Source of the DNA: Clostridia bacterium
GTDB lineage: Bacteria; Bacillota; Clostridia; Christensenellales; CAG-138
Reading direction: 5' to 3'
Length of the DNA stretch: 36,695 nt
NCBI GenBank assembly: GCA_017539215.1
Contig: JAFYHI010000015.1
Location: forward strand, 1 to 36,695
Part shown: positions 15,624 to 24,119 of the stretch, in pieces
How positions within the stretch are numbered: position 1 is the first letter of the stretch
How the letters are laid out: every line of letters begins with the position of its first letter
Notes under the pieces: generated by a model
Database searches by the model: none
The model's input: only the letters and a program-made list of their open reading frames with translations
What the model was told of the DNA's origin: nothing
Position numbers and translations under genes: made by a program

Positions 15624-16802
15624 TTATTTGAGAATCATGCTTATCTTGCCGATATTGCTCTTTGAGCTTATCACCATAAAGTTGTTTGCAAACAGCAGGT
15701 CGGTCGCGCCGACCTCCTTTGCAAGCTCCGTCACGCTGCCCTTCCAGTAGCGATAGTCTATCTCGTAGATCTTGCTGTAATGGTCCGACAGAAAGGCCAT
15801 CATCGCGTTGCCGAAGCTCTCCTTTATAACTATCAGCACCGAGCCGTCGGTAACGTTCGGGTTTGTGAAAACGGTCAGTGGGTTGTCGCTGCCCGCAAAC
15901 GTGCCGTACTTGGCTATCGCGCTGTACGAGGAAACGTCCTTTACGACAGGCTCCTTGTATGTGGAGCCGTCCGCGTTGTGTATGACCATTTCAACGCCCT
16001 GAGACAGGGGGTAGTAGGCGGTCACGGTCTCCTCCGGCATCAGAGCGGGGTCGCTGCCGCTGTCACGGTAAAGCGTGCCCAGAAAGCCCGTAAAGTCAAC
16101 GGTTTCATACGAGTCTATGGGGTTGGGTTCAATGCCCTTTGCGCGGCAGAAGGCGGCGTACGCATACCACGCGCCGCGCGCCGTCCAATGGTGGTCGGTG
16201 CGGAAGTACAGGAACTCGTCCCGGTGGTGCATAAGCAGGTCGTACGTTGAAACGGTTTTGACGCCGCTTCCCATACAGCCGTAAACGGAGTCTATCCGCT
16301 CGCCCATGTCAAAGTAGTACGAGATCTTTACGCGCATGTCGTCGGGCATCATAACGCCGTATGCCGTGGGGATTATAAGGGAGTAAACGTTTGTGTATCC
16401 CTCAAGCGCCTCGGAAGCTTCGGTAACTATCCCGGCATAGGACTTGGCCTCGGGCTCAAGAAAATAGCAAATCTCGTATGCGCGGTCGTCCACGCGCATC
16501 ACGTTCGTGCCGTCGTAGGTAAAGGTCTTGTCGGATACCGAGTGTATCGGCGGTATCCCGCCGGGCGCTTCTTCGCTCGGCGCGGGGGACGCCGGGGCAT
16601 CCAGCCCGGCAGAGGGCGCCGCGGTTTCGGCGGCCTCGGTCAAAACCGGCTCGGTCGCGTGGGCGGTGACTGCGGCGTCCGGCCCCTGCGGTATCTCAAC
16701 GGGCTGATCCGCGCCGCTGCCTGCGCAGCCTGCAAGGCCTGTCAGCGCAAAGAGCAAAGCCGCAAACAAAGCGGCGGTTCTTATCGTGTAGGTCTGGCGC
16801 AT
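15624..16802 (-). CDS. DHHW-family lipoprotein
   Basis: A 392-residue exported protein. The lipobox LAGC puts the acylated Cys at 26; an Ala/Pro/Glu-rich linker (about 30-85) leads to the folded part. FRTDHHWT at 201-208 is the signature of the DHHW family, which is related to SGNH/AlgX-type hydrolases that modify wall or exopolysaccharide; KESFGN near residue 335 resembles the family's late KDSF block. The substrate is unknown. It lies between the DUF4358 and cohesin-dockerin genes, 15 bases before the latter. Confidence 0.85.
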   Translation of the reverse strand: MRQTYTIRTAALFAALLFALTGLAGCAGSGADQPVEIPQGPDAAVTAHATEPVLTEAAETAAPSAGLDAPASPAPSEEAPGGIPPIHSVSDKTFTYDGTNVMRVDDRAYEICYFLEPEAKSYAGIVTEASEALEGYTNVYSLIIPTAYGVMMPDDMRVKISYYFDMGERIDSVYGCMGSGVKTVSTYDLLMHHRDEFLYFRTDHHWTARGAWYAYAAFCRAKGIEPNPIDSYETVDFTGFLGTLYRDSGSDPALMPEETVTAYYPLSQGVEMVIHNADGSTYKEPVVKDVSSYSAIAKYGTFAGSDNPLTVFTNPNVTDGSVLIVIKESFGNAMMAFLSDHYSKIYEIDYRYWKGSVTELAKEVGATDLLFANNFMVISSKSNIGKISMILK

Positions 16803-16808
16803 AGGTCG

Positions 16809-17267
16809 TCAGCCGAGTATGGCGTTTACCGTTTCAACGTCCTCAGTCACCACCAGTATAAGGCTCGCGGCAACGTTGCGGATAACGGCGTTTTCAAGCT
16901 TGGGCATCTCTTCGGGGTGGTAAAGCCGGAACTCCTCCTTGACGGATTCAAGATAGGCGTTTGCCGCGGTGCGAACGGCGCCCAGGTCCGCCTCGTCTTT
17001 GACGGTAAAGAGTATCGCGGCGTCGGTGTACTGACCGCCCGCGGCGTGCATCCTGACGGTGGTTCCCTCAGGCAGCTCGCTGAACATGTATTCGGCATAC
17101 TCGCTGTTGTCCTCGAGCGGGGCGGCAAACTTCACCTCGGCGAGTATGCGCTCGAAAGCGGCGGCGGGGTCGGGGGCCTTTGCCTTTTCATCGCCCGTGC
17201 AGGCGGCAAAGCAGGCAAGCATGACAAGGGAGCAAACAAGGGCGGCTGCCCTTAAAATACGATTCAT
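16809..17267 (-). CDS. DUF4358 family lipoprotein
   Basis: A 152-residue exported lipoprotein: a basic N-terminus, a hydrophobic stretch (5-20) and the lipobox-like CFAAC with Cys23. The remainder fits DUF4358 proteins, which often stand next to DHHW genes in Clostridia; the function is unknown. I chose the ATG giving MNRILRAAAL because GGAGG lies 8 bases before it; the longer open frame upstream runs across the promoter. First gene of the operon 17267-14907. Confidence 0.83.
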   Translation of the reverse strand: MNRILRAAALVCSLVMLACFAACTGDEKAKAPDPAAAFERILAEVKFAAPLEDNSEYAEYMFSELPEGTTVRMHAAGGQYTDAAILFTVKDEADLGAVRTAANAYLESVKEEFRLYHPEEMPKLENAVIRNVAASLILVVTEDVETVNAILG

Positions 17268-17301
17268 TGCATAAACCTCCAAGTTCATAGCATATACACG
17301 G

Positions 17302-17330
17302 ATTTTAGCATTTTTTTGCGCCCGTGTAAA
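17302..17330 (-). promoter_or_regulatory. Promoter of the DUF4358-DHHW-cohesin operon
   Basis: TTTACA (17330-17325) and TAAAAT (17307-17302) are 17 bases apart. It shares TTTACACGGGCG and ATGCTA with the promoter at 14822-14850. Confidence 0.88.
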
Positions 17331-17423
17331 GACGGCAAAACGCGCATTTAAGCGAAAGCGCCGGCGCCTTCGGGGACGATTTTGCATAAAAAACCGCTTG
17401 CCGGGCATTTCGGGTGGTTCCAT

Positions 17424-17451
17424 TTTACATCAAGATGTGTTATGATATAAT
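17424..17451 (+). promoter_or_regulatory. Promoter of the sortase-fusion operon
   Basis: TTTACA (17424-17429) and TATAAT (17446-17451) are 16 bases apart, divergent to the promoter at 17302-17330. Confidence 0.87.
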
Positions 17452-17483
17452 CGGAAAAAATCGTGAAGCAGGAGCAAACGTAC

Positions 17484-19640
17484 ATGAAGAAGAAAACAGC
17501 TGCGGCTGCGGCAGCCGCATTGATGGTGATTATTATGACCGCGGCGGCGTTCGGAGGCTGCGGGGGCATAAGCTGCCTTGGGTGTTCGGGCTGTGTTTCG
17601 GGCCCCGGACAGGAGGTGGACATACCCGAAAGCACCGATCAGCTTGCGGGCGTTTCCGGGGAGCCCACGGCCGTTCCCGAGACTCAGGCGCCCACCGAGA
17701 CGCCCGTCCCGACCTTCGTTTCCATGAGGAGCGACGCGGCAATGCTGCGCGTCAATTCGCGCGGGACGTACGGCGTCGCCTCCGACGGCTCCGTTCGCTT
17801 TACCGGACGCGCCGTTTCGGGGCAGAACCTCATCTATGATTGGGACGATCTGGTCTCGATAGCGGTGAACGAGGATACCACGGCAGCTCTTTTAAGGAAC
17901 GGCACCGTGCGTCTGACCGGCACGCAGGAACAGAAATTCTCAGAGGCGCTTAAATGGACGGGTCTTGCCGATATTGCCATGGGCGACGAGCATATGATAG
18001 GCCTCAAAACCGACGGCACGCTTGTGGCCTGCGGCAACAAAACGGGCGGACGCTGCTTCGTGGGCGATTGGCAGGGAGTGAAAAAGGCGGTCGCCGCGGG
18101 CAGCTATACCGCCGCGCTCACCGAAAACGGCATACTCACCACCCTTGGCGCGCGCTTTAACGAGATTGTCAACGCAAAGCCCGCCGCCGACATAGAAGCC
18201 GCAGCCGACTGCCTCGTCGTGCTTTACACCGACGGCACCGCCGCGAGAATACCCGTCTCCGCCGCCACCGGCATGGGGGGCGGCACCGACGAGAGCCGCA
18301 ATACCGGGTCCGTGGGCGGACGCAGTTCCTCGGGATCCGGGGACGGGCGCAGCTCCTCCGGTGACGGACGCAGCTCCTCCGGTGACGGACGCAGCTCCGA
18401 CGGCAGCAAGGCCGATTCGCAGAGCGGCGGAACGTATGACCTCGGCTGGCAGGGCATCGTCAAAGTGTTCGCGGCGGAAGGCGCGGCCTTCGGCGTGGAC
18501 GCGTCCGGCAGGCTCTTCACCACGTCTTCGCTCGTTGAAGCGGGGCTTGAGGACGTTTACTGCGCAGCCGCGTCCGAAAAGCACGCAGTCGTGCTCTTCG
18601 GCGACGGCACCTGCCGCGCTTACGGCGACAACACCCATCTGCAGGGGCGGGTGGACAACTGGAGACTCCTGCCCTACGTCACAGAGGACGGCCTTCTTAT
18701 GGGCCTGCGTCCCGGCATGTACATTGGCGGCGAACGTGTTGCGACCGGGCTTAAGACCGTTTGGACGGAGCCCGCAACGGGCGCGCAGACGGAGGTCACC
18801 TGCATGCTCCTGGGCGACGTCAACGGCGACGGCATGATAGATTATAAGGACGCCGCGTCCGTGCGCGCGCATATCGCGGGCGAGATAAAGCTTGAGGGCC
18901 TTTACCTCAGGGCGGCGAACGCCGTGCGCGACAGCGCAAAGCCCGACTCCGTGGACGGGCTTGACCTTGAACGCATACAGGCCGAGGCAGACGGCCGCCG
19001 CGACGGCGTGGATCAGTACGCAAAGACCGACGCGTACACGGCAAAGCTTGCCGCCGCAAAGCGCAAAAACGCCGACGCGCTGGGCTATATCACAATACCC
19101 GATACCAATATCTCGTACCCGATAATGTACGACTTCAACTGGTATTATAACGACCACGACATTGACCGCAACGAGATCGTCCGCGGCAGCATCTACTTCT
19201 ACTGGCCCGGGCCTTCCGGCAACACGGTAATAACCGGGCATAACTCAAGGACAAGCGGTACAATGTTCCATCAGCTCCACAAGGTGCAGGATAACAGGAA
19301 CGGGCTCAAGACCTACCGCAATCGCGTCTGGCCCATCAACACATACGGAGTGACCGGCTATTGGGAGGTGTGGGCGCTTTACGAGGAACCCTCGTTCAGC
19401 GATCCGTCCAAGTCCTCGCAGTACTATAACACCTGCTTCCCCGGCAAGTACGACTCCATGAGCGACGCCGAAAAGCAGGCATGGATCGACTACCAGCTTG
19501 AGCGCAGCGAGCTGTCCTTTACCCCGAACGTAACGATTAAGGACAGGTTCATGACGCTTCTGACCTGCGGCGACAGCCATGCGGACTCCGCGGGCGGCGC
19601 AAGGCTTTATGTGTTCCTGCGCTGGGTAGGCGAGGATTGA
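17484..19640 (+). CDS. Lipoprotein fusing RCC1-like repeats, a dockerin and a class B sortase
   Basis: A 718-residue protein. Signal sequence 1-27 ends in FGGC, a likely lipobox. Residues about 80-250 and 325-405 hold RCC1-like beta-propeller repeats (for example IAMGDEHMIGLKTDGTLVACG). Between them is a Gly/Arg/Ser/Asp linker made of 7-residue repeats (GRSSSGD). A dockerin-like pair of Ca2+ loops (GDVNGDGMIDYKDAASVRAH from 444; a degenerate second loop near 485) precedes a sortase B domain (about 535-718) with all catalytic residues: His586 (ITGHNS), Cys695 (LLTCGD) and Arg707 (ARLYVFLRW). Sortases cut a sorting signal and join the protein to a nucleophile. No substrate with a clear sorting motif is seen here. 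The ATG fits the CAGGAG site. Confidence 0.88.
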   Translation: MKKKTAAAAAAALMVIIMTAAAFGGCGGISCLGCSGCVSGPGQEVDIPESTDQLAGVSGEPTAVPETQAPTETPVPTFVSMRSDAAMLRVNSRGTYGVASDGSVRFTGRAVSGQNLIYDWDDLVSIAVNEDTTAALLRNGTVRLTGTQEQKFSEALKWTGLADIAMGDEHMIGLKTDGTLVACGNKTGGRCFVGDWQGVKKAVAAGSYTAALTENGILTTLGARFNEIVNAKPAADIEAAADCLVVLYTDGTAARIPVSAATGMGGGTDESRNTGSVGGRSSSGSGDGRSSSGDGRSSSGDGRSSDGSKADSQSGGTYDLGWQGIVKVFAAEGAAFGVDASGRLFTTSSLVEAGLEDVYCAAASEKHAVVLFGDGTCRAYGDNTHLQGRVDNWRLLPYVTEDGLLMGLRPGMYIGGERVATGLKTVWTEPATGAQTEVTCMLLGDVNGDGMIDYKDAASVRAHIAGEIKLEGLYLRAANAVRDSAKPDSVDGLDLERIQAEADGRRDGVDQYAKTDAYTAKLAAAKRKNADALGYITIPDTNISYPIMYDFNWYYNDHDIDRNEIVRGSIYFYWPGPSGNTVITGHNSRTSGTMFHQLHKVQDNRNGLKTYRNRVWPINTYGVTGYWEVWALYEEPSFSDPSKSSQYYNTCFPGKYDSMSDAEKQAWIDYQLERSELSFTPNVTIKDRFMTLLTCGDSHADSAGGARLYVFLRWVGED
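18318..18404 (+). repeat. In-frame tandem repeat coding a Ser/Gly/Asp linker
   Basis: About four units of a 21-base repeat (GGACGCAGCTCCTCCGGTGA plus C, first unit 24 bases and diverged) encode GRSSSGD repeats. The last units are almost identical, so the copy number may vary between strains. Confidence 0.9.
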
Positions 19641-19643
19641 GCC

Positions 19644-19853
19644 GTGATACCCAACGACTTTGCGGTGGGCGACCGCGTGATCATGCGCAAGCCCCATGCC
19701 TGCGGCGCTTCCGAATGGGAGATCACCCGCACGGGGGCGGATGTTAAGATAAAATGCACCGGCTGCGGGCGCACCGTAATGCTGGATAGGGGCGACTTTA
19801 TGCGCGCGGCAAAAAAGCTTTTGCCCGTTTCGCGCCCCGAGACCCAAGAGTGA
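19644..19853 (+). CDS. DUF951 family protein
   Basis: A 69-residue protein with the DUF951 pattern: FAVGDRVIMRKPHACGASEW, then KCTGCGRTVMLDR. The two Cys-containing blocks look like a small metal-binding fold, possibly nucleic-acid-binding; no function is established. The start is a GTG three bases after the stop of the sortase fusion, with GAGGA before it. It is probably co-transcribed with the following signal peptidase gene. Confidence 0.92.
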   Translation: MIPNDFAVGDRVIMRKPHACGASEWEITRTGADVKIKCTGCGRTVMLDRGDFMRAAKKLLPVSRPETQE

Positions 19854-19886
19854 ACGATGGGCGTGACTGCCCGTTAAGGAGGAAAT

Positions 19887-20549
19887 ATGGAATCCAGGCC
19901 CAACAACAAGGCGACCCTGCGCGCCTGCGAAAAGCTTCATGAAAAGGACAGCGGCTACCGCGCCGCTTCCAACATAGACCTTGTGATATTCATACTGGGG
20001 CTGCTTGTGGCGCTGCTTGCGGTCAGGGCGTTTATATTCGAGCCCGTTGAGGTCAAGGGCGAATCGATGCTGAACACCCTGCAAAACGGCGAACGCTGCA
20101 TGGTCGAAAAGGTGAGCAAATGGTTCACTCCCGTCAAGTCCGGCGACATAGTCATAGTCCACTATCCCGGCCGCGGGAACGAAAGCTTTGTAAAGCGCGT
20201 CATCGCCGTGGGCGGGCAGACCGTCAAGCTCTGCCGCGACCTTGTTCCGTCGGCCGACGGAACCGCGCAGGCGGATTATTATATCAAGGTGGACGGCGTG
20301 CGTCTTGACGACTCCGCCTATCACGACACGCTCCTTTTCGACGACGTATTCTACTCCACCTGGGGCATTTACGGCGATCCGGATATGGAGCTGACCGTGC
20401 CGGAGGGATACGTCTTCGTAATGGGCGACCACAGGACGAACTCCCACGACAGCCGCAGCCGCGAGGTAGGCCCCATCCCCCTCTCCGACGTTGTGGGCCG
20501 CGTGCACGGCGTGCTGTTCCCGTTCAATAAAATAAGAGGGGTCAACTGA
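19887..20549 (+). CDS. lepB: Signal peptidase I
   Basis: A 220-residue S26 signal peptidase with one N-terminal membrane helix (about 31-50) and the catalytic part outside the membrane. The nucleophile Ser60 lies in GESMLNTL and the general base Lys103 in FVKRVIAVGG; box E, VMGDHRTNSHDSR, is complete. It removes signal peptides from exported proteins. The ATG follows a strong TAAGGAGG site. The local context (sortase fusion, dead homologue next door) suggests that it serves secreted proteins of this neighbourhood, but a general role is equally possible. Confidence 0.96.
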   Translation: MESRPNNKATLRACEKLHEKDSGYRAASNIDLVIFILGLLVALLAVRAFIFEPVEVKGESMLNTLQNGERCMVEKVSKWFTPVKSGDIVIVHYPGRGNESFVKRVIAVGGQTVKLCRDLVPSADGTAQADYYIKVDGVRLDDSAYHDTLLFDDVFYSTWGIYGDPDMELTVPEGYVFVMGDHRTNSHDSRSREVGPIPLSDVVGRVHGVLFPFNKIRGVN

Positions 20550-20553
20550 TCCC

Positions 20554-21087
20554 ATGGAATACACGGTAAGATCCACGAGGACCCGCAAAAGCTCGCGCCT
20601 GCGCCGCGCGGCGGACGGCTCCGTTATATTCATACTCTGCCTGCTCATACTGCTGTTCATATTCAAGGTGATGCTGGAGCCCGTCCGGGTGACGGCCCCG
20701 CAGGTGAGCGAGCTTGAGGAGGGCGACCTTGTGCTTGTGGACCGGGTCTCCAAATACATTGCGGAGTACGCCGTGGGCGACATAGTCCGCGCCGACACGG
20801 GCGACGGCCTTGCGGAGTACCGCCTTGCCGCAAAGGGCCCTGCCGTGTACACCGTGCGCGGCGGCAGCGCGTATTTGAACGGCGCGCTGCTTGACGAAAG
20901 CGCGTATTCCGACGGCTGGCAGGCCGATACCGAATTCGAGCTTCGCATACCCGAGGGGTCCGTGCTGCTCCTGCCCGACGCAAGGCAGGGCATAGAGGGC
21001 GCTCCCGACGCCGTTGCCTATAACGACATTATCGGCGAAGTGCGCGTGCGCGTTTCGCCCATCAGGCGATTTGCGTTTTTCTTCTGA
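20554..21087 (+). CDS. Signal peptidase I homologue without catalytic residues
   Basis: A 177-residue S26-like protein with a basic N-terminus, one membrane helix (about 23-40) and the segments EPVRVTAPQVSELEEGD, LVDRVSKY and VGDIVRAD that align with the neighbouring signal peptidase. The catalytic Ser is replaced (Pro49 aligns with Ser60) and so is the Lys (Tyr89 aligns with Lys103); box E is reduced to PDARQGIEG. The reading frame is intact, its start lies just after the lepB stop, and codon use looks normal, so it is probably a maintained pseudoenzyme rather than debris. A partner or scaffold role for the active enzyme is a guess. Confidence 0.82.
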   Translation: MEYTVRSTRTRKSSRLRRAADGSVIFILCLLILLFIFKVMLEPVRVTAPQVSELEEGDLVLVDRVSKYIAEYAVGDIVRADTGDGLAEYRLAAKGPAVYTVRGGSAYLNGALLDESAYSDGWQADTEFELRIPEGSVLLLPDARQGIEGAPDAVAYNDIIGEVRVRVSPIRRFAFFF

Positions 21088-21106
21088 TCCGCTTTGAGGA
21101 GGGCTT

Positions 21107-23206
21107 ATGCTGAACGTTCTATCCTTATTATACATACTGGCATTCGCGTGCTCGGGCTTTGCGCTGGCGCGCCTGCTGCTGCCCCGAGACAGGTTTGTAA
21201 AACAGCTCATGTTCGGGCTTGCGGCGGGCCTTGTGATGCTGCTTTGGCTGCCCGTGCTGTTGGCGTTTATAATGGGCTTTACCCTTGCCGCGCAGCTGAT
21301 CGCGCTCGGCATTGCGCTGGGCGTGGGCGTGCTGTGCCTCATACTGGGGCGGGGCAGGGCCAAGACCGGCGAATTCTCGCTGAAGCGTGAAAAGGCTCTG
21401 CTCATAACCTGCGTGCCGCTCATCATCGTCGGCGCCGTGCTTATGAGCAACCATTATATCACTAACGCCTCAAACGGCTCGCTCCACGTCGGCCAATGCA
21501 CTTACGGCGACCTGTGCATGCACCTCGGGTTCATCACAAGCATATCGGTGCAAAAGACGTTCCCGCCCATGTACTCCATACTGCCGGATACAAGGCTGGG
21601 CTATCCCTTCCTCTGCGACAGCATAAGCTCCACGTTCTATTCCATAGGCTCCACGCTCAGGTGGGCAACGCTTCTGCCCTCGCTCTATGCCTATATCACC
21701 GTGGTGCTGGGCGTGTACCTCTTCTTTGAGGATTGGTTCAGGCGCGATTCCGTCGCCGTGCTGGCAACGGTCCTGTTCTTTATCGGAGGCGGGTTCGGGT
21801 TCTGGTATTTCTTCGACAGCTCCAAAACCATGGCGGGGCTCACAAGCTCCGAGGCCTGGAACGAATGGCTCAACGAGGTCTACGGAGTTACCGCAGCCGG
21901 CAGCATAAACGGCGGCCCGGTGGATATGGGCCGCATGCTTATGGAGGGCTGGTACAAGACCCCCACCAATTTTGTGGACCACGGCCTGCGCTGGGTCAAT
22001 TCCATTGCCGATATGCTGCTTCCGCAAAGGGCCACGCTCTTTGGCTGGGCGCTGCTGTTCCCCGCGCTGCAGCTTTTGCGCCGCGCCGTGTTCGACGGCG
22101 AAAAGAAGCTCTTTTTAAGCCTCGGCGTGCTGGCCGGCGCAATGCCCCTTGTGCATACCCACAGCTTCTTTGCGCTTGGTCTTATCAGCGCGTTCCTGTT
22201 TGCGGCGGAGCTGATCGCGCCCCTGTTCCGCAAAAAGGACGCAAAGGGCGGCGACAGGAATGGCAGGCTCCTGTACTTCTTCCTGTTCGGCGTTATCGCC
22301 GTTGCGCTTGCCGCGCCGCAGCTTTTCGGGTTCACGTTCCGCCAAAGCTCGGCGGGCGGTTTCCTCAAGTTCCACTTCAACTGGTGCAACGAGTCCGACT
22401 CGTGGCTGTGGTTCTACGTTAAAAACCTCGGCTTCATATTCATACTCATGCTTCCCGCGTTCCTTGCGGCAAAGCGCGAAACAAAGCTCTTCTATTCGGG
22501 CAGCCTCGTTATCTGGGCGCTGTGCGAATTTGTGGTGTTCCAGCCCAACACCTATGACAACAACAAGCTCCTGTTCGTGTGGTTTGCCATGACCTGCGGC
22601 ATCGTCGCGGAGCTTATCGTCAAGCTTTGGGACAGGCTGACCCGCCCCGTTTACAACGAAAAGGGCGTAGCCCAAAAGCGTCCGCTCGGCGTAAAGCTCG
22701 CGTGTTTCGTGGGGTTTGCGGCGCTGATAGTTTCCATGACGCTGTCGGGAGTTATGACGCTCGCGCGCGAATACGTCTCCGGCGACCATATCGCCGTGCG
22801 CGACGGCAGCCTGCAAAAGGTCGAAAACGGGTATGAGGTCGTGTCGAGCGACCTTGTCGAGCTTACGGACTGGATGCGCGGCAATATCCCCGAGGACGCA
22901 ACGATACTTACCGCCACCAACCACAACAACGCAGTCGCAATGCTCACCGGGCGCAATATCGTTTGCGGCAGTCCCACATTCCTCTACTTCCACGGCGTGG
23001 ATTATTCCGAACGCCACTCCCGCGTTAAGCAGATGTATCAGGACCCTGCGTCCTGCTTCGACGGCTATGCGGCCGAGTACGGCGTGGATTACGTGCTTAT
23101 AAGCCCGTGGGAGACATCGAGCTACGCCGTCGACAGGAGCTGGTTCGAGGCCCGCTTCACGCCTGTGTTCGAGTCCGGCGGGGCGATACTCTATAAAGTG
23201 AACTGA
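21107..23206 (+). CDS. Large multi-pass membrane protein, GT-C-like
   Basis: A 699-residue membrane protein with about ten or more hydrophobic helices from residue 4 to about 560, and a soluble C-terminal part (about 570-699). The first extracytoplasmic loop has TYGDLCMHLGFITSI and the order fits GT-C-fold glycosyltransferases that use lipid-linked sugars, with an acidic loop after the first helices. The sugar donor and acceptor are unknown, and a different membrane enzyme is possible. It starts at ATG behind GAGGAGGG and is the last gene of the sortase-signal peptidase operon, so glycosylation of a secreted or surface product is a reasonable idea. Confidence 0.6.
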   Translation: MLNVLSLLYILAFACSGFALARLLLPRDRFVKQLMFGLAAGLVMLLWLPVLLAFIMGFTLAAQLIALGIALGVGVLCLILGRGRAKTGEFSLKREKALLITCVPLIIVGAVLMSNHYITNASNGSLHVGQCTYGDLCMHLGFITSISVQKTFPPMYSILPDTRLGYPFLCDSISSTFYSIGSTLRWATLLPSLYAYITVVLGVYLFFEDWFRRDSVAVLATVLFFIGGGFGFWYFFDSSKTMAGLTSSEAWNEWLNEVYGVTAAGSINGGPVDMGRMLMEGWYKTPTNFVDHGLRWVNSIADMLLPQRATLFGWALLFPALQLLRRAVFDGEKKLFLSLGVLAGAMPLVHTHSFFALGLISAFLFAAELIAPLFRKKDAKGGDRNGRLLYFFLFGVIAVALAAPQLFGFTFRQSSAGGFLKFHFNWCNESDSWLWFYVKNLGFIFILMLPAFLAAKRETKLFYSGSLVIWALCEFVVFQPNTYDNNKLLFVWFAMTCGIVAELIVKLWDRLTRPVYNEKGVAQKRPLGVKLACFVGFAALIVSMTLSGVMTLAREYVSGDHIAVRDGSLQKVENGYEVVSSDLVELTDWMRGNIPEDATILTATNHNNAVAMLTGRNIVCGSPTFLYFHGVDYSERHSRVKQMYQDPASCFDGYAAEYGVDYVLISPWETSSYAVDRSWFEARFTPVFESGGAILYKVN

Positions 23207-23224
23207 CAAAAGCGAAAACCGCAA

Positions 23225-23252
23225 AAGGCCGCGGCAATGGAGCCGCGGCCTT
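23225..23252 (+). terminator. Terminator-like hairpin after the membrane protein gene
   Basis: AAGGCCGCGGC pairs perfectly with GCCGCGGCCTT around AATGGA. The tail is AT-rich but without a continuous T-run. Confidence 0.6.
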
Positions 23253-23291
23253 ATAAATACAAAAAATTTACCGCAAAACGATAAAAAGTTG

Positions 23292-23320
23292 TTGACAGAC
23301 CCGTTTTGCCGTGCTATAAT
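23292..23320 (+). promoter_or_regulatory. Consensus promoter of the DUF2975-HTH operon
   Basis: TTGACA (23292-23297) and TATAAT (23315-23320) are both perfect and 17 bases apart, 29 bases before the start codon. Confidence 0.95.
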
Positions 23321-23349
23321 ACAGCCATCAAACAAACGGAGGTACCGTT

Positions 23350-23835
23350 ATGAATCAGAAAACGCTTTCGATCCTTCTCAAGGTCGTCATAATAGGCGTG
23401 GCGCTGTGCGCGGCGTTCGTCTATTGCTTCCTCGTACCCGAAATGGGGTATTCCCTTGCAAACGCCGGCGACGGTGAGTTTGCCGATCTTTACACGCCGT
23501 GGCTCGTGGTCATCTGCATCACCGCGCTGCCCGTTGCGGCGGCGCTCGTCCTTGCATGGCTTATCGCCGCAAACATAGGCCGCGGGCGTTCCTTCTGCGC
23601 CGAAAACGCAAAATACCTTGCGGTCATCTCGGTGCTTGCGCTTGCCGACTCCGTGTATTTCTTTACCGCAAGCATGGCGCTTATGTTCATAACCAAGGTG
23701 GGGCATCCGAGCGTGCTCATATTCACTTTGATGGTCTGCTTCGTGGGCGTGGCAATATGCGTTGCCGCCGCGGCCCTCTCGCACTATGCGCGCAAGGCGT
23801 ATGAGCTTGAAAAGCAGAATGAGCTTACCATATAA
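23350..23835 (+). CDS. DUF2975 membrane protein
   Basis: A 161-residue protein with four membrane helices (about 8-30, 46-72, 84-108, 118-145) and the GRGRSFCAENAKYL loop typical of DUF2975. The family commonly stands directly before a small Cro/CI-type regulator, as it does here, and may be the membrane half of a signalling pair; function unproven. The gene starts at ATG after a GGAGG site and is followed at 10 bases by the regulator gene. Confidence 0.9.
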   Translation: MNQKTLSILLKVVIIGVALCAAFVYCFLVPEMGYSLANAGDGEFADLYTPWLVVICITALPVAAALVLAWLIAANIGRGRSFCAENAKYLAVISVLALADSVYFFTASMALMFITKVGHPSVLIFTLMVCFVGVAICVAAAALSHYARKAYELEKQNELTI

Positions 23836-23845
23836 GGAGGCCGGT

Positions 23846-24118
23846 ATGAAACAGGAAAATACGCTTATCGAAGAGGCCGAGGCGAACCTTCCCGGCGAGA
23901 TGGTGTTCAATATAGACGTGATGCTTGCCAAGCGCAAGATGAAGGTGGGCGAGCTTGCCGAAAGGGTGGGCATAACCATTTCAAACCTGTCAATACTCAA
24001 AAACGGCAAGGCAAAGGCGGTCAAGGTGTCCACGCTCATAAAGCTGTGCGACGCGCTCGGCTGTCAGCCCGGCGACCTTTTGGAGTATCGCGCGTTCACC
24101 GAAAGGGAGGAGAATTGA
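23846..24118 (+). CDS. Small HTH (Cro/CI, YozG-type) regulator
   Basis: A 90-residue protein with an N-terminal extension and one Cro/CI helix-turn-helix (about 22-85), including VGELAERVGITISNLSILKNGKAKAV. The ending ALGCQPGDLLEYR is characteristic of the YozG-like regulators paired with DUF2975. The ATG follows AAGGAGG directly after the DUF2975 gene; the longer upstream frame is a shadow of that gene. It probably regulates its own operon, though no palindrome is seen at the promoter. Confidence 0.93.
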   Translation: MKQENTLIEEAEANLPGEMVFNIDVMLAKRKMKVGELAERVGITISNLSILKNGKAKAVKVSTLIKLCDALGCQPGDLLEYRAFTEREEN

Positions 24119-24119
24119 T

